Positions 35,201 to 50,200 of a stretch of DNA of 64,000 nucleotides are shown here, piece after piece. A program made the translations under genes and the position numbers. The stretch comes from Mytilus californianus (taxonomy: Eukaryota > Mollusca > Bivalvia > Mytilida > Mytilidae): the NCBI RefSeq assembly GCF_021869535.1, contig NW_026262734.1, positions 113,227,588 through 113,291,587 on the forward strand, read 5' to 3'. The notes under the pieces are model-generated. The model made no database searches, was not told where the DNA came from, and was given only the letters and a program-made list of their open reading frames with translations. Position 1 is the first letter of the stretch; the number at the start of each line of letters is the position of its first letter.

Positions 35201-38200
35201 TGAAGATTAAGAGCATATGAAAACAAAAGGGATCGAAAACAAACAGTTAAAACTGTCTTATGTTAGCTTAAAGTAACCTAAGATAAATTTGGCTATTCTC
35301 ATCAGTCTCTTTAGATCATATAGCTCCTAAAGCTTTTTTCTGAGTATTTATACATCCCTGGCTTTCAAATGTTTAGGATCCTGGTGGACGCACGTAATTA
35401 AGTTGTATTTCCATTGAATTGGGGGATTGCAGCTTTATTTTCCAAGAGTAATCATGTACCATCATGACGATTTCCAACATCAAACCATATTCTCTAAATC
35501 TCTTACAGATAATTACCATATCAGAGCACTCGGTTACCATCCATTAGGGAGTTCATGAGTTTCCATCCATTAGAAAGTTCGTTGTTTCTATCCATTAGGG
35601 AGTTCATGAATTTCCATTCATTAGAAAGTTCACGAGCTTCAATCCATTAGGGAGTTCATGAGTTTCCTTCAATTTTTGTCTTTGTTTGTATACTCATAAC
35701 GAATTTACGAGTTGATTATCGATTAAAGTAAAGAATTATTGCGCACAAATTACAACATAACCAACCGTGAGTGAATAAAAGCTTATTTACAGTATATCCA
35801 CACTCCAACAAGTTAGATAATAAGTGTAAATGATGAAGAGCGGTTATAAATCTATTCGGTGAAGGGGAGTAACACTTTAAATACTTCCAACACAGCTTGG
35901 AGTCTTGTATGTGGGTTATTCCAATTTAGCTTCGTTGTCACAAATATTTTTAAGCCAGAAATAGCAAAAATTGTTGAATTTTATCTGCGTTACAATTCAT
36001 TTGCCTGACATGAATATTATACCAACTTTTCTGTTGTAAATGTAAAAATAAATAGATGGGGTATAATTGCAAATGAGACAACTCTCCACCAGAGACAAAA
36101 TGACATAGAAGTTAACAACTAAATGTCACCGTATCATATGGCCTTCAACAATGAGCAAAACCCATACAGCATAGTCAGCTATAAAAGGGCCCGTAATGAG
36201 TGTACTTATCACATGATACATAACCAACAGCTGGGTCCAATGAATTCATATATTGTTTTAGGCATCAACACTTATTTAGTAAAATTAATTTTCCCTCTGT
36301 TTAGATACTTGGAGAATTGTAATTGTACTTTTCTTGAGATGCTCCGTCAGTTAGACATTCTATTCTTAAAAATGTATATTTATATATCGATTAAAAAAAA
36401 TATTTAGTGAAACATAGATATACTTTATATAGTTAGTAGAGAGGCGAAAGCACCAAAGGGACATTCAAACTCATAAGTCGAAAATAAACTGACAACGCCA
36501 TGTCTAAAAAAGGAAAAGACCAACAGACAAACAACAGTACACAACACACAACATAGTAAACTAAAGACTGAACAACAAGAACCCCACCAAAAACTGGATG
36601 GAGATGATCTAGGTATTAATTCTCAAAGGATACTAAGGTTGTGTCACTATTCTGACTCAAAACATTATACCCATAGAAAAGGAGATGAAAGTATAATAAA
36701 TTACATTTTTAATGTGTTATAACTAATGTTTCTTTTTATTTTTAGATAGAGAAAATCAAAGAAAAATCTGTTGAAACTATGGAACAAGCAGGTAATGTCA
36801 TTTTGGCTTTCAGTAATATAATGTGTTTCAGTAATATAATGTATTTCAGTATTAATGTGTGTCAGTAATATAATGTGTTTCAGTAATATAATGTGTTTCA
36901 GTAATGTAATGTGTTTCAGTATTAATGTGTGTCAGTAATATAATGTGTTTCAGTATTAATGTGTGTCAGTAATATAATGTGTTTCAGTATTAATGTGTGT
37001 CAGTAATTTAATGTGTTTCAGTAATATAATGTGATAACATTTAACGTCAATGTACTCAGGTCACATAAATGTTAACAAATAGTTCATCTCAGTATACCTA
37101 AATTCCCAAGGGTACACAGCAGTGTACCTAGATCGCCAAGTGTACAAAGAGCTCACGGCTGTATACCTGGATCGCCAAGTGTACAACACGCCATTCTATG
37201 TGTACCTAGATCGCAAAAGGGTACTCAATTATCCTATAGCAGTATATTTTGATCGCCATTGACAAGCAAGCTTTGATAGCCAATGTTGCACAATTAACAA
37301 ATAGCAGTGTACTCTGAACTTAAAGGATAGCCCATAGCAGTGAGCCTTAATCGCCATGTGTACACCCATAGCCTTTAGTAGTGTTCCTGAACCGCCAAAT
37401 GGTAAATAAATATCCAATAGCAGAGTACGATGATCCCCAAGGGTACACACAAATATGTCATTGTAGTGTATATATATGTATGCTATTTAGAGTAGTTATA
37501 TAGCCCTTAGAGTGTACCCAAATCAGCAACAGTATATAAATAACACATAGCTGAGAGGGTGATAGAGCAGATTGTTACCCCGAAAAAACATTGTCAACTG
37601 AGGCGAAGCCAAGGTTGACAATGTCTTTTCGAGGTGTAACAATCTGCTCTATCACCCTCTCAGATATGTGTTATTTAATTTATTATACTGAATGTTCTGT
37701 TATTACTGTCGATTAAATTTCAAATTCAAAGTAATGAAATATGACGTCTTGTACATAACAACCATCCGTAATTAATAAAGCGCACACTTGATCAAGCGTC
37801 TCCGTGAAGGGTAATAGAGTATTTGCCATAGGATAGAATCGTATTTAATAAAGCGCACACTTGATCAAGCGTCTCCATGAAGGGTAAAAGAGTAAGTTAA
37901 CACCCTGGTATTAGCCAATCAAAATATGGCATTTCAACGTGAAGTATAATAAAACACAAATATCCCACTGCATGCAGTGTATCAAGATCGACAATGTTAT
38001 CAAATCAGCCCACTGCAGTGAGCCTTTATCACTAATGATACCACAAATAGCCCAAATTAATTTACCTAGATCAGCTAACATTCCCAAATAGCCAATAATT
38101 TATAATATATAATTTTAACGGAGAATTTAAGAAAAGTCGGTATTTATCCATGTCAGTGGGTGTACTGAAGCACTCACTACTGAGTTTATGATACTAACAG

Positions 38201-41200
38201 TCCTAGAACTCGTGAATACTAATTTTACACACAAAAATTCGTAAGGGTTCCGCGAAACCCAGTGTCTCGCCTACTTTTGCTGTTAGTCGCAGGCTCAACA
38301 AAAATGGGGAAATAATTGATTAAAAATTTCCTCTAGATACTATCTTTTGAATGTAAGAAGCTTCTGTTCAAGTTTGGTAAGAATCCATGATGGTTTATGA
38401 ATCTAATAAATTTTTTAAAAACTTTAACTGCAGATTGTATGTAATGTGAACTGGAAGAAAAACTAAGTCCATTTATAAGTAATATACGGAAAAACAGGAA
38501 ATTTTTTTACAAAATTTCCTTCTAGATACTAGCTTTTGATCATAAACAAGCTTCTGTCCAAGTTTGGTACAAATCCAGGATAGTTTAAGAAAGTTATTAA
38601 TATTTTGAAAACTTTTAACCACAGAGTGAATGTAATGTTAACTGGCAGAAAAACTAAGTCCATTTATAAGTAAAATACGGATAAACAGGATTTTTTTTTT
38701 TAACAAAATTTACTTTTGAATACTATCTTATGATCATAAACAAGCTTCTGTCCAAGTATGGTACAAATCCAGGATAGTTTAAGAAAGTTATTAAAATTTG
38801 AAAAAACTTTAACCACAGAGTAAATGTAATGTTAACTGGCTGAAAAACTAAGTCCATTTATGAGTAAAATACGGATAAACAGGATTTTTTTATACAAAAT
38901 TTACTTCTGGATACTATCTTATGATCATAAACAAGCTTCTGTCCAAGTTTGGTAGAAATCCAGAATAGTTTAAGAAATTTATTCAAATTTGAAAAACTTT
39001 AACCACAGAGTGAATATTTGTGGACGTCGACGAAGGAATGTAGGATCGCTATGTCTCGCTTTTGCGACAAAAGTCGCAGGCTCGACAAAAACGATGAAGA
39101 ACACAGGTACTCCAAAGGGGAATAATTATATTCCGCAGGTGGTACAAAACTATCCATTCTCTGTCATTGTAATTTAATGTAAAAGTAACATTTCCTTATG
39201 AATAAACTGACCATAGATATCAGGATTAACATTTTATACGCCAGACGCACGTTTCGTCTACAAAAGACTCATCAGTGACGGTCGAATGAAACTAGTTAAA
39301 AAGGCCAAATAAAGTTCGAAGTTGCAGATAATTAAGGATAAAAAATTCCAAAAGGTTTTGTCAAATACAGCTAAGGTAATCTATTCCTGGGTAGAAAATC
39401 TTCAGTCTTTTGAAAAATTCGAAGTTTTATAAACAGTTAATTTATAATGATCATATCAATGATCGATAATTCATGTCAACACAGAAGTGCTGACTACTAG
39501 TCTGGTGATACCCTCGGGGAGAAACCTCCACCAGCAGTGGCATCGACCCAGTGGTTGTAAATAAACTCATCATATATATCAGGATTAAAAATATATACAC
39601 CAGACGCGCATTTCGTCTACAATATGAAGCTAAAGCAAAACGATTTTACATCTTTAAATATGGTTTGGCAAATCAGGATCGTCAGAATTATATGCATTTT
39701 AAAATATAAGTACTAACAAAAATATCGAACTCCAAAGTAAATTCAAAACCTGACAAATTCAAACGTTAATCTATACCAATCAACGTAAAGAACGGAAAAC
39801 AACTGTCATTAAGGATACAAGGATACAACAGATGCAGTTAAGTCTTCCTCATATCTTGACTTGCATCTAGAAATTGACACTAAGGGCCGGTTGAAAACAA
39901 CACTTTACGACAAAAGGGATGATTTCAGCTTTCAAATTGTGAACTTCCCATTTTTATTTAGCAACAATCGAGTAACACCTGCATACGGAGTATATATCTC
40001 CCAGATGATACGATATTCCCGGGCTTCTATTTCCAATCATAATTTCGTTCATAGAGGGTTGCTGCTCACAAGGAAGCTATTTAACCAAGAGTTCCAAGTG
40101 GTGACAATGAAGTCATCCCTTCGAAAATTTTACGGACGCCATCACGAGTTGGTTGACCGTTATGGAATATCCGTTTCTCAGATGATAACGGATATGTTCC
40201 AATTGTAGTAACTACAATCCCGTCCCCCTTTCCCCGAATGTGACCTATTAGACTTATTACGGGTTTGTACTAACATGAGCAACATGACGGTTGCCACATG
40301 TGGAGCAGGATCTGCTTACCCTTCCGGAGCACCTGAGATCACCCTAGTTTTTGGTGGGGTTCTTGTTGCTCAGTATTTGGTTTTCAATGTTGTGTGTGTG
40401 TACTATTGTTTGTGTGTTTGTCTTTTTCTTTTTTTGGCCATGGCGTTGTCAGTTTATTTTTGACCTATGAGTTTGAATGTCCCTTTGGTATCTTTCGCTT
40501 CTCTCATATTCCTGAATTGGTACAGGCATTTTCCGAAACGAAATGGTGGGTTTTATAGCTGGTAAAACCTCCCACTTCTACGACAGTTGTCCATAGTTCC
40601 GTTATACATCTGTTATTTAACGATACTTTAAGACGAAAATAAGTATAAAATAAATAGTTGATTTCCTTTATTCCAGATCAATCCTACAAGAGCAGCATAG
40701 AAACTTTAGAGAACATAAGAACGCAATGGGAAAAAGACATGGAGAACACATGTTTTGTAATTAAAAACTTTTTTTGAACTTTGACCTGATGTGGGTTTTT
40801 CTACAAATTGATCGAGAAAGGAATGGCATCTGGCAGCTTATTCTTAATTCTTAATTAATGTTGAGTGGTTCAAATCTCGTCAGGATGTTTTATTTATTTT
40901 TTTGTTCGTTTTACCATATTTATAATGTAATGGACGACAAGACATTCTTGTCTTATTTTCTCTCATTGGTCACAGACAATATATAACTTTGTAGATAATA
41001 AGGACATAATATGTAGATGTGCATTTTGATAGGAAATTCTGATTCAATTTTGTTCTAGGAGTTATGCCCATTTGAACTTCGAATTTTAACCTTAATATAC
41101 TACTGCAACAGCTGGTCAGTGCAACTCCTCTGAATCCACACAACAGAATTTCATGAAAATTTGTAGTTAATGAGGACATAATATGTATATGTGCATATCC

Positions 41201-44200
41201 ACAAGAAATGTTTGTCAGTTTATTTTTGAAGGAATAATGAGTCTTTGAATCTGGTGAGATTTTGTTTGCCCAGTGACAATGTTGGGTCTTGGGTTATGTG
41301 AGCTTGCTCAAAAAGGTTCTTTAATTTTCAATTACATTTGTTTATATTTAAGAAGGGCATTTTTGTTTTAAATTATTCACTACTTCACCAATATCAAGAA
41401 ATGATCCTAATTCACTTTTTCTTCCTGTTCACATTGTCATTTCGTTACTTTTATATGCATAATATATTAGATCAAACGAATTGTACGATATCGAAGATCA
41501 CTGTTTAGATGTCAGCTTGGTCTTGATTGAAAGAAAGTGACTTGAAACGCTCTTTGGCACCATAGCATTTTACCACTTGTTATAGAAACATATGGAAAAC
41601 GATATATAATAAACACAAATGCATGTGACGCTGTAAATGTCTACAGGTCATGAAGGTCAATATTCAGGTCAATATAATTTACACCATCAATATTTGAAAT
41701 ATTTCTTCTCTAGACATTTTCTATTCATAAATGCACGTTTACTAATTTTTTTCTGCAGGTATTTGAAAATCTCGAAGAAGCGAGGATTGAACTTCTTAGA
41801 GATCTACTCTGGAAGTGTACTAATATAGACTCCCAAACATGTGTAGATCATGATCAGGTAAGAGCTTATGTTGGCCATAATCATGTATAGATTCCCAAAC
41901 ATGTGTAGATCATGATCAAGTAAGAGCTTATGTTGGCCATGATTATGTATATATTCCCAAACATGTGTAGATCATGATCAGGTAAGAGCTATGTTGGCCA
42001 TGATCATCTGATTCCAAAGCTAAATGTTATGTATATCATCATGAGGTGAGCATTCATTATGAGTACGGATTCTCAATGTTGGGTAATTAGAGGCAAAATT
42101 TGTCTAACGATTCTCAAATCTCACAAATCTATTCAATCGTACATGAGGTAGAAACCACATCCTGCGAGACTGGGTACGTCGACATGATAAGCGTCTTCTA
42201 TGCCTTTGTAGATCATGTTCAGGTTCGGATTATCCGGCTTGTGTAAATCGCCATTAAAGTAAAGATAAAGATTCAATATTTTGTGTAAATCAATTTTGCA
42301 GTGCATGTATATTGATAATTTGATTAACAATGAAAACATTTCAAATTACAAAATAATTAGCATTATAGAAATAATAATAATTGTCTGCTTGAGTGCAATA
42401 TATAAGGTAAAAATATTTTGCACCTAGGAAAATATATAGAGCAGTTATTATCTGATCACAATTTAGATTAAGTTTATTATTTTACTTTAACTTCTTCACT
42501 TCCTTAAACATTTTGAATATAAATTATATGAAATTGATTTATTGTATACATGTGGTACCACAATCATGTTAACATTTCAGATTGAAACTCGACATAACTC
42601 TCAGAAAAAAATCGAAAAAACAATCTTCAATATATCATATCCTATTCCCTTACATTTGAAAAATACTGTAGACAAGGTCCTTTGAACATCAACTTAACTA
42701 CCGGTTAACCGGTTAATCGGTCGAAAGATTATCCGAGTTACGAATTAAAAAAAAAGTTCAATTAGACAACACTAATCAATTCACTAGTCAATGAGATCAG
42801 AATTCAAATAAAACTCTTACTTATTTTAAGTAAAATACTCCCAAATCTTTAAATTACATACTTTTCCATTTAGTTTGAATTCTCAAAGGCATCCTACATG
42901 TTCCATTGGATTGATTCAAACCTAAAAGGTATATCTATTAAGACGGAGTTTACATTTGGATATTACTTTAAAACGAACCCATTAGTCAGAACTTTACCAA
43001 CACCTTCTACTAGTAGCATTGTATATCATGTCAATATTTAATCCGGAACCAATCCGAACTTAGATGCAGTTAAATATCGACATTTCAAATTGTTACTTTA
43101 AGGGCATAGTAAAGTCTAGGGTATTATTTCTATAATCAAACGTAAAGGAAGGTCATCGCTAAACATAATCCAAACACGTTGAAGAGAGCTTTAGCTGCGA
43201 GTAGGGCATTCCACATTAGTCTATCAAATAATCGTAATTTATACTTTTAGTGTGCAGAAAATGTTCGGCAAATGTTAGAACTGTGTGACATAGACAAAGA
43301 ATTACGTGAATTTATTGACAGACACAATACAGGTTCAGAAAGGCCAGGTTCGTTACAATTTGTTTCTTTTTTTTTTGTATCAGATGAATAAACGATAACA
43401 TTTTCCATTTTAATTTTAAGAAATTATCATTATTGTAAAATTTTAATAATTCAAAGTTGAAAGTGTCAACTATTAGGTTGCATATCCCACATACCAATTG
43501 TATTATTATTTGGTTGATAGCGTTTTATTTTTTTTTTATACCTTGGGATTTTTCAAACATTAACTCTGAACTTTTCTTTTGATGATGAATTTACAGTATA
43601 TCAAATACAAAGGAAGCTCATCATAACATAAACGGTACCAATTGTACTGCACCAGATGTGCATTATGACAATTTCAATTGGTCAAAATATTTGAAAATCC
43701 AGAACCTCATACAAACATTTTTAAATAGCATGTTAAACCAAAAAGGATCTACATGTTAAACGTTAAACCAAAAAGGATCTACATGTTAAACGTTAAACCA
43801 AAAAGGATCTACATGTTAAACGTTAAACCAAAAAGGATCTACATGTTAAACGTTAAACCAAAAAGGATCTATATGTTAAACCAAAAAGGATCTATATGTT
43901 AAACCAAAAAGGATCTACATGTTAAACGTTAAACCAAAAAGGATCTACATGTTAAACCAAAAAGGATCTATATGTTAAACCAAAAAGGATCTACATGTTA
44001 AACCAAAAAAGGATCTACTTGTTAAACCATAAAGAATCTACATGTTAAACAAAAAAAGGATCTACATGTTAAACCAAAAAGGATCTACATGTTAAACCAT
44101 AAAGAATCTACATGTTACATAAAAAAAGGATCTACATGTTAAACCAAAAGAATCTACATGTTAAACCAAAAAGGATCTACATGTTAAACCAAAAAGGATC

Positions 44201-47200
44201 TATATGTTAAACCAAAAAGGATCTACATGTTAAACCAAAAAAGGATCTACATGTTAAACCATAAAGAATCTACATGTTAAACCAAAAAGGATCTACATGT
44301 TAAACCATAAAGAATCTACATGTTAAACAAAAAAAGGATCTACATGTTAAACCAAAAGAATCTACATGTTAAACCATAAAGAATCTACATGTTAAACAAA
44401 AAAAGGATCTACATGTTAAACCAAAAAGGATCTACATGTTAAACCAAAAAGGATCTACATGTTAAACCATAAAGAATCTACATGTTAAACAAAAAAAGGA
44501 TCTACATGTTAAACCAAAAGAATCTACATGTTAAACCAAAAAGGATCTACATGTTAAACCAAATAGGATCTACATGTTAAACAAAAAAAGGGTCTACATG
44601 TTAAACCAAAAAGGGTCTACATGTTAAACCAAAAAGGATCTACATGTTAAACAAAAAAAGGGTCTATATGTTAAACCAAAAAAGGGTCTACATGATAAAC
44701 CGAAATAGGGTCTACATGTTAAACCAAAAAGGATCTAAAGTATAGCCAAATGTTATGTATTTCATAGAAAAAAAGGATGTAAACAATTTTTTTTCTTCAG
44801 AACAATATCAAATTTTGATTAGTTTGTAATTTTTTGTCATTCGTGTCAATTCAACACTATATCAATGCCATTATAAGTCGATTCGATGCTTTATTACAAT
44901 ATTTTGAAGAAGAAAAAAGTCTACATTTATCACAAACTGAATAAAACAATGACCTCTTACAACAAAGTCGGATATGTAATCCCCATTAACATTACACAGA
45001 GATTTTTAGCTTCTTTTACGAATTATGTTCATATGTTCCGTAGAAGCTACCTAGTGGTGAGAAATTCAAAACAATAACTCAAGATGATAACAGACAACAC
45101 AATGCATTGACAAAAATGAAAAATGATGAAATATAAACATTAAGAAATACAGTACAAAGAAATCAGAAGATTAACATCATGAACCCACTCCGAAACTGGG
45201 AGGTGAGGTTTCACAGAAGGGTCAGTAGACCACTTCAGTAAGAGCCAGTAGTCAGGTATTAACAAGATAACTTATATATTTTTGTGTCAAGCATCTCCTC
45301 AAGTCCAATCAAAAGAAAACAAATTGGTGATATATAAACGTAATAAGTATTAAACGGTCGTTGGTTATCTATTCAACCAATTTACCTTTATTATAATATG
45401 TGATGTGAATTATTGATACCATTATAGTCAATCATTTTCTTTTCTGTATAGAATTACCAAGTGAGTTTATATGTAATATGCTTTTACTTAAGATTGCTCT
45501 CGAAATGCCTATATCTCTCTCTTGTTTGAACTACGCATTTTCTCATCAAGTATATGTTCTACCACTAGCAACAGTTATTTCCTATTCAGGCCTTCAGAGA
45601 CCTAATATTGTATATACACGGTCAGGGACAAGAACGTAGCTGGATACTTCGTATTAAATTTACTAACCGTGTGTATACCATATAAGGTCAGTGTCGGACT
45701 GTTTAATATGTATATCCTACTTACAACAAAAAAGGGTATATCTTTTTACTAACTTTGAGCAATTAACGAATGTTGTCTTATTTCGGACAATGTCAAAGAA
45801 AGATAACTCGACGCAGCAGAACCAGTCAAATCTCGGAGATCTATAGCAGGTAGGATATATTCTAAGTTGGAAAAAGCGACAAGAACAAAACAATAATTGA
45901 AACTTGCATTTATATCTCTGCCTATAATGTGTACAAAACATAAATGTACTGCATTAATTCCTCTCACATCATTGTTGGGTTGCTTGATGATTTGCAATAG
46001 TAAATTCCTTCAATTAATTCGGAATTGAAATTGTGCTGTGACGTTATGATGGACAGTGTAAGCTTATTTCTTGTGGATTAAATTTTTCGATGACAAAATA
46101 CTGTTGCCAGTGGTAGGTTAATATATATATGTGATTAAAACAGATAAAACAGTGTATTCGAATTATGGAATGTGCTTTATATTAACAAGCTGCATCGCTT
46201 TATATGTCAGATATGTGTTATTTCTAACTAACATTATTTCCCCCTCTTTTGGCATGCGACCGAAACATTTTGTTTGCTCTTTTGTTATTTGAGATGAAAA
46301 CTTGCTTTTGAAATTACACAAAAATAAGAAGTAGTTCTCAAAATCACAAAAGGTAATTGAGCATTTTGAGAGCTCACTGATAATCACAAAATGTGTTCAC
46401 ATTATTATTAATAGTTAGGTATACTTATATTTTGAACACTCTAACATTTAAAATAGTACGACAGAAAAAAGATATTCATTTGAATGAAAACAATATTTCA
46501 CAAAATAAAAACAAATCAATTTGAAATTATTAGTACCTCATTCTAGCCCATTATTCAAAATTTCAAGGAAGTATTAAATTCGTACAAAATGTATTCATCA
46601 GGTCAAATTACAGCATTTTAATAAATAGAACACCGAATCAAGTAGCTGTGATCTAAACATATATTTCAAACAACACTGGATAACTTCTTATCGATTCGAA
46701 AACATAAAAATTTCATTAAAAGGTGAAAATATTTAAACAATACTTTATCCGATTATATATTTTCCGTTTGAAATGTATAAATCATCATAGTACGGTGACA
46801 AATAAGGTAAATTTGAGAATTGAATGGACCGAAATACCTCACGGCTAATTTTGGTCTTATTTTGTAGATAAATATAATATCCTTTGATTAAGGCGTGTCG
46901 TAGAGTGCCAAAGTGGTGCAGATTTTTGAAAACTGCGGTCAAAGGTCAAAAGAGGGGATTTTTAAAAATTGCAAATTTTCGACATTTTGGACAATTTCTC
47001 GGTAGTCTCTCATGTTAACTGAGAAATTTTTTCGATGGAAGCATGCGCTAGGAATGCTTCACAAATACAGCTAGTCATATTTATGTCTGATTACCAGAGA
47101 TAAGTGATTCATACCCTCGCTTGCAACATGTAAGAAAATGAAACAAATATCTTTATTTACGGAAATTATCGACAAAAAATATTCATAATTAAGATTTAGC

Positions 47201-50200
47201 TATGTAATAATATATGGCCACATATGAAGATATTTTTGAGAAAGTGTTGTTAAAATGCCATAAAGAACAGAGGAGAAATAAGAACTGTAAAGTTAACACC
47301 CGGTCCATGATGTTATGAAAAAAAATGATGAAATTCTTGGCTTATTATTTAAACTTAAGAGGATGTTAGAACTATAAAAATTAGTCTTTATGTTCATCAC
47401 ACTATAGTATATGAAGTTTGTTTTTATGTTAATAAATAAATCAGTACCGAAGTAGACCAATAGCACATTGAGAAGATGTGTCCCCCTTTTTTATAAATCA
47501 ACGACAGACATGGTTGTCGTTTGTTGATGTGGTTCATAAATGTTTCTCGTTTCTAGGTTTTTACTGTAGATTAGACCGTTGCAATGGTTTTACACTAGTC
47601 ATTTATTGGAGCCCTTACTGTTCGGTGTGAGCCAAGGCTCCGTTTTGAAGACCGTACTTTGACCTATAATGGTAACTTTTACAAATTATGACCTGGATGG
47701 AGAGTTGTCTCATTGGAACTCATACCACATCTTCTTATATCTATAAACAATGGAATATATAGCAGACTTGAAAGCCCGATATATATGTGTACTACAAACA
47801 AAGATTCACAGGGATATTACGCTTCAAAAGTGCTGTCTATGTTTAATTATAATACACTAACACTAGACATCAATATGCACATCAATTTGAAAAGGTAACG
47901 GAATACTAGAAAAAAAAAGTGGATGTCATTGTATGGCGCCGACAAAACTCATGAGTTTTTTCAGATCACCATGTACTGATTGACCATTGCTTCTGGGGTC
48001 ATTTTGATCCGCGGTGAATTGATTTTCACTGCAACATATGTGTCAATATAAGAATCCACAAGAATGACAAATTTTGATACATGCATGTTTTTCCCGAACC
48101 CTTGTAATTGTCTTCCTTTGCCAATTTCGATTAGAGAAGACGTGTCGCATCCTGTAAGAGCGCGAGCTGCTGTTAGTGTGCCAGACATCAGGGGTCCAAT
48201 AACTTTTAAAAACTGTCGTGAATAGGTAAAAACTTTTTTGTGGCTTTGGTTGAAGAAACGCCTCCAGTCTAAAATCAAAATTCAACATGTTTGACATCTG
48301 AGGAAAAGACCTTATTAGAAATAAAACATAACTGTCATGATTTTAATATGACGCAACCCTTGGAATAACTTTTCAATATCTGTTCATTGGCAAAAAGAGG
48401 CTGCAGAATAATTCTTATATCTGCCTCTTCAGTCACTTACAGATTCTTCACAAAATTGCATCACAGTCTAGATTTTGAAAAGATCCCGCTAGAAATATTT
48501 CGTCATGTTCTTGCAAATCAAAATCATTGTAGTGTGATAGTGCATAGTTACAATGTACCTACAAATCTTATCAACCCATGTATATTTTCAGGTGCACAAA
48601 GAAATTTCTTACAATCTCTAATTGATCTGCATTCAATGACTTGAAGAACAATTTCGATCTACCACCATTTGAAATAAACCTTATCGTCCCTTTGACGCCT
48701 TTAATAACTGACTATGTGGTATGGGATTTGCTCATTGTTGAAGGTCGTGCGGTAACCTATAGTTGTAAATATCTGTGTCATTTGGTCTCTTGTGAAGAGT
48801 TGTTCCATTGGCAATCAAACCACATCTTCTTTTTATATACTAGTACACCAATGTCCGATGTAAGGAGAGGGTTGGGCGCCCGCTGACATGTTTAACCTCG
48901 CCACATTCTGTATGTGGCGGTCCCAAGTCAGGAGCCTGTTATTTAGTGGTTGTCATTTGTTTCTGTTACATTTTTTTTTTCACTAATTCAAATGCATGAA
49001 AATGTTTTCTTCTTGGACATGTAAAGGCTTAATAACACGATCTAAGCTACTTAACTCGTTCTTATTTAATGGAATAAGCACTGACAATAATTTTCCGGAA
49101 TTTTTCGGATGTGTTCCAATGTGGTTTAAAATTAGTCTTTTCGAAAAACAAAAATAAAAGCACATCAAAAGTTATTAAACCTTAGCATCTGTACTTATTC
49201 AAGCACATAGACACATCTATTGATACAAATGTATATACTTTTTTTATAAAACTTAAGAAAATGCATATTAAATTCATTGCATTTCATATGACAAGGGAAA
49301 ATAGGAAAGGGGAACGTTACATGACTTATTGAGGTGAAAATTGAGTAGTAATACTGCTATGTGACGAGTTTTATAAAAATGCTTGTAAAAGTTGATTTGT
49401 ATGTTCTATCAAACTTTTATATATCAAAACTTCTTGAGTATTGGTTGTTCCACTATTTTTTGTAAAAAATTACTATTGGTGATATATATAAGAAATGTAA
49501 TATACTTTGACAGACAGTAAGATTGAAAAAAATGTTACATACATTTGAAAATCGTCCAATTCACTCAATTTATATGTTCATATGATATTAAAGTTTGATG
49601 TCAAATGAAAGCTGATACATAACTCTTTTATCTGATACAAATCTTTTTGATGATATTTTCATTCGGGAATTTATTATAAGCGTTCCCGTGTTTGAAAATG
49701 AAAAAGAAAAGACTCCGAAAATCACACTTTAACGCGATTTTACAAAAAACTGCACCGTGGGAAAACTCTACGACAGGGCTAAAATGAAAGTATAATGTTT
49801 TATGTCTTCATGTGAATTTTCAGCCGTGAGGTATTTCGGTCCATTAAACTCTTTAAATAAGCGACTTTTCCTGATTTGTCACTCCACTATCAGACATAAT
49901 TTTCAATAAGAATCTGTATCGATAGGACACACATGTTCAGTAAACCGCGTAATGTGGATCACAATACTAATTAATATAAATATAAGGCGATGTGGTGTGA
50001 TTGCCAATGAGACAACTATCTACCAAAGTTCAAATGAAGTGGATGTAAGCAGTTATAGGCAGTTGTGCGACACACAATGAGAAAACCCCATACCGTATAG
50101 TCAGCTATATAAGGCCCTGACATGAAAAATCTGAAACTATTCAATTGACAAACCTAACGGCTTAATGTATAACAAAACAATTTACGAAAATCAAATATGA

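Larger units (their letters stand above)
46780..49890. mobile_element. Possible DNA transposon between imperfect inverted ends
   Basis: The left end near 46795-46925 and the inverted right end near 49745-49885 share 'atggaccgaaatacctcacggct', the word tgacaaat and a 'gtcgtagagt...ggtgcag' block. Between them are ORF debris (47961-48278, minus) and later insertions of the ~0.5 kb mussel repeat. The termini are imperfect and the coding part is broken. Confidence 0.45.

Noticed and set aside
47713-48886. Small plus-strand ORFs near the TGCDTSS fragment
   Set aside because: They overlap reversed dispersed repeats or are opposite-strand shadows; I could not link them to any protein.
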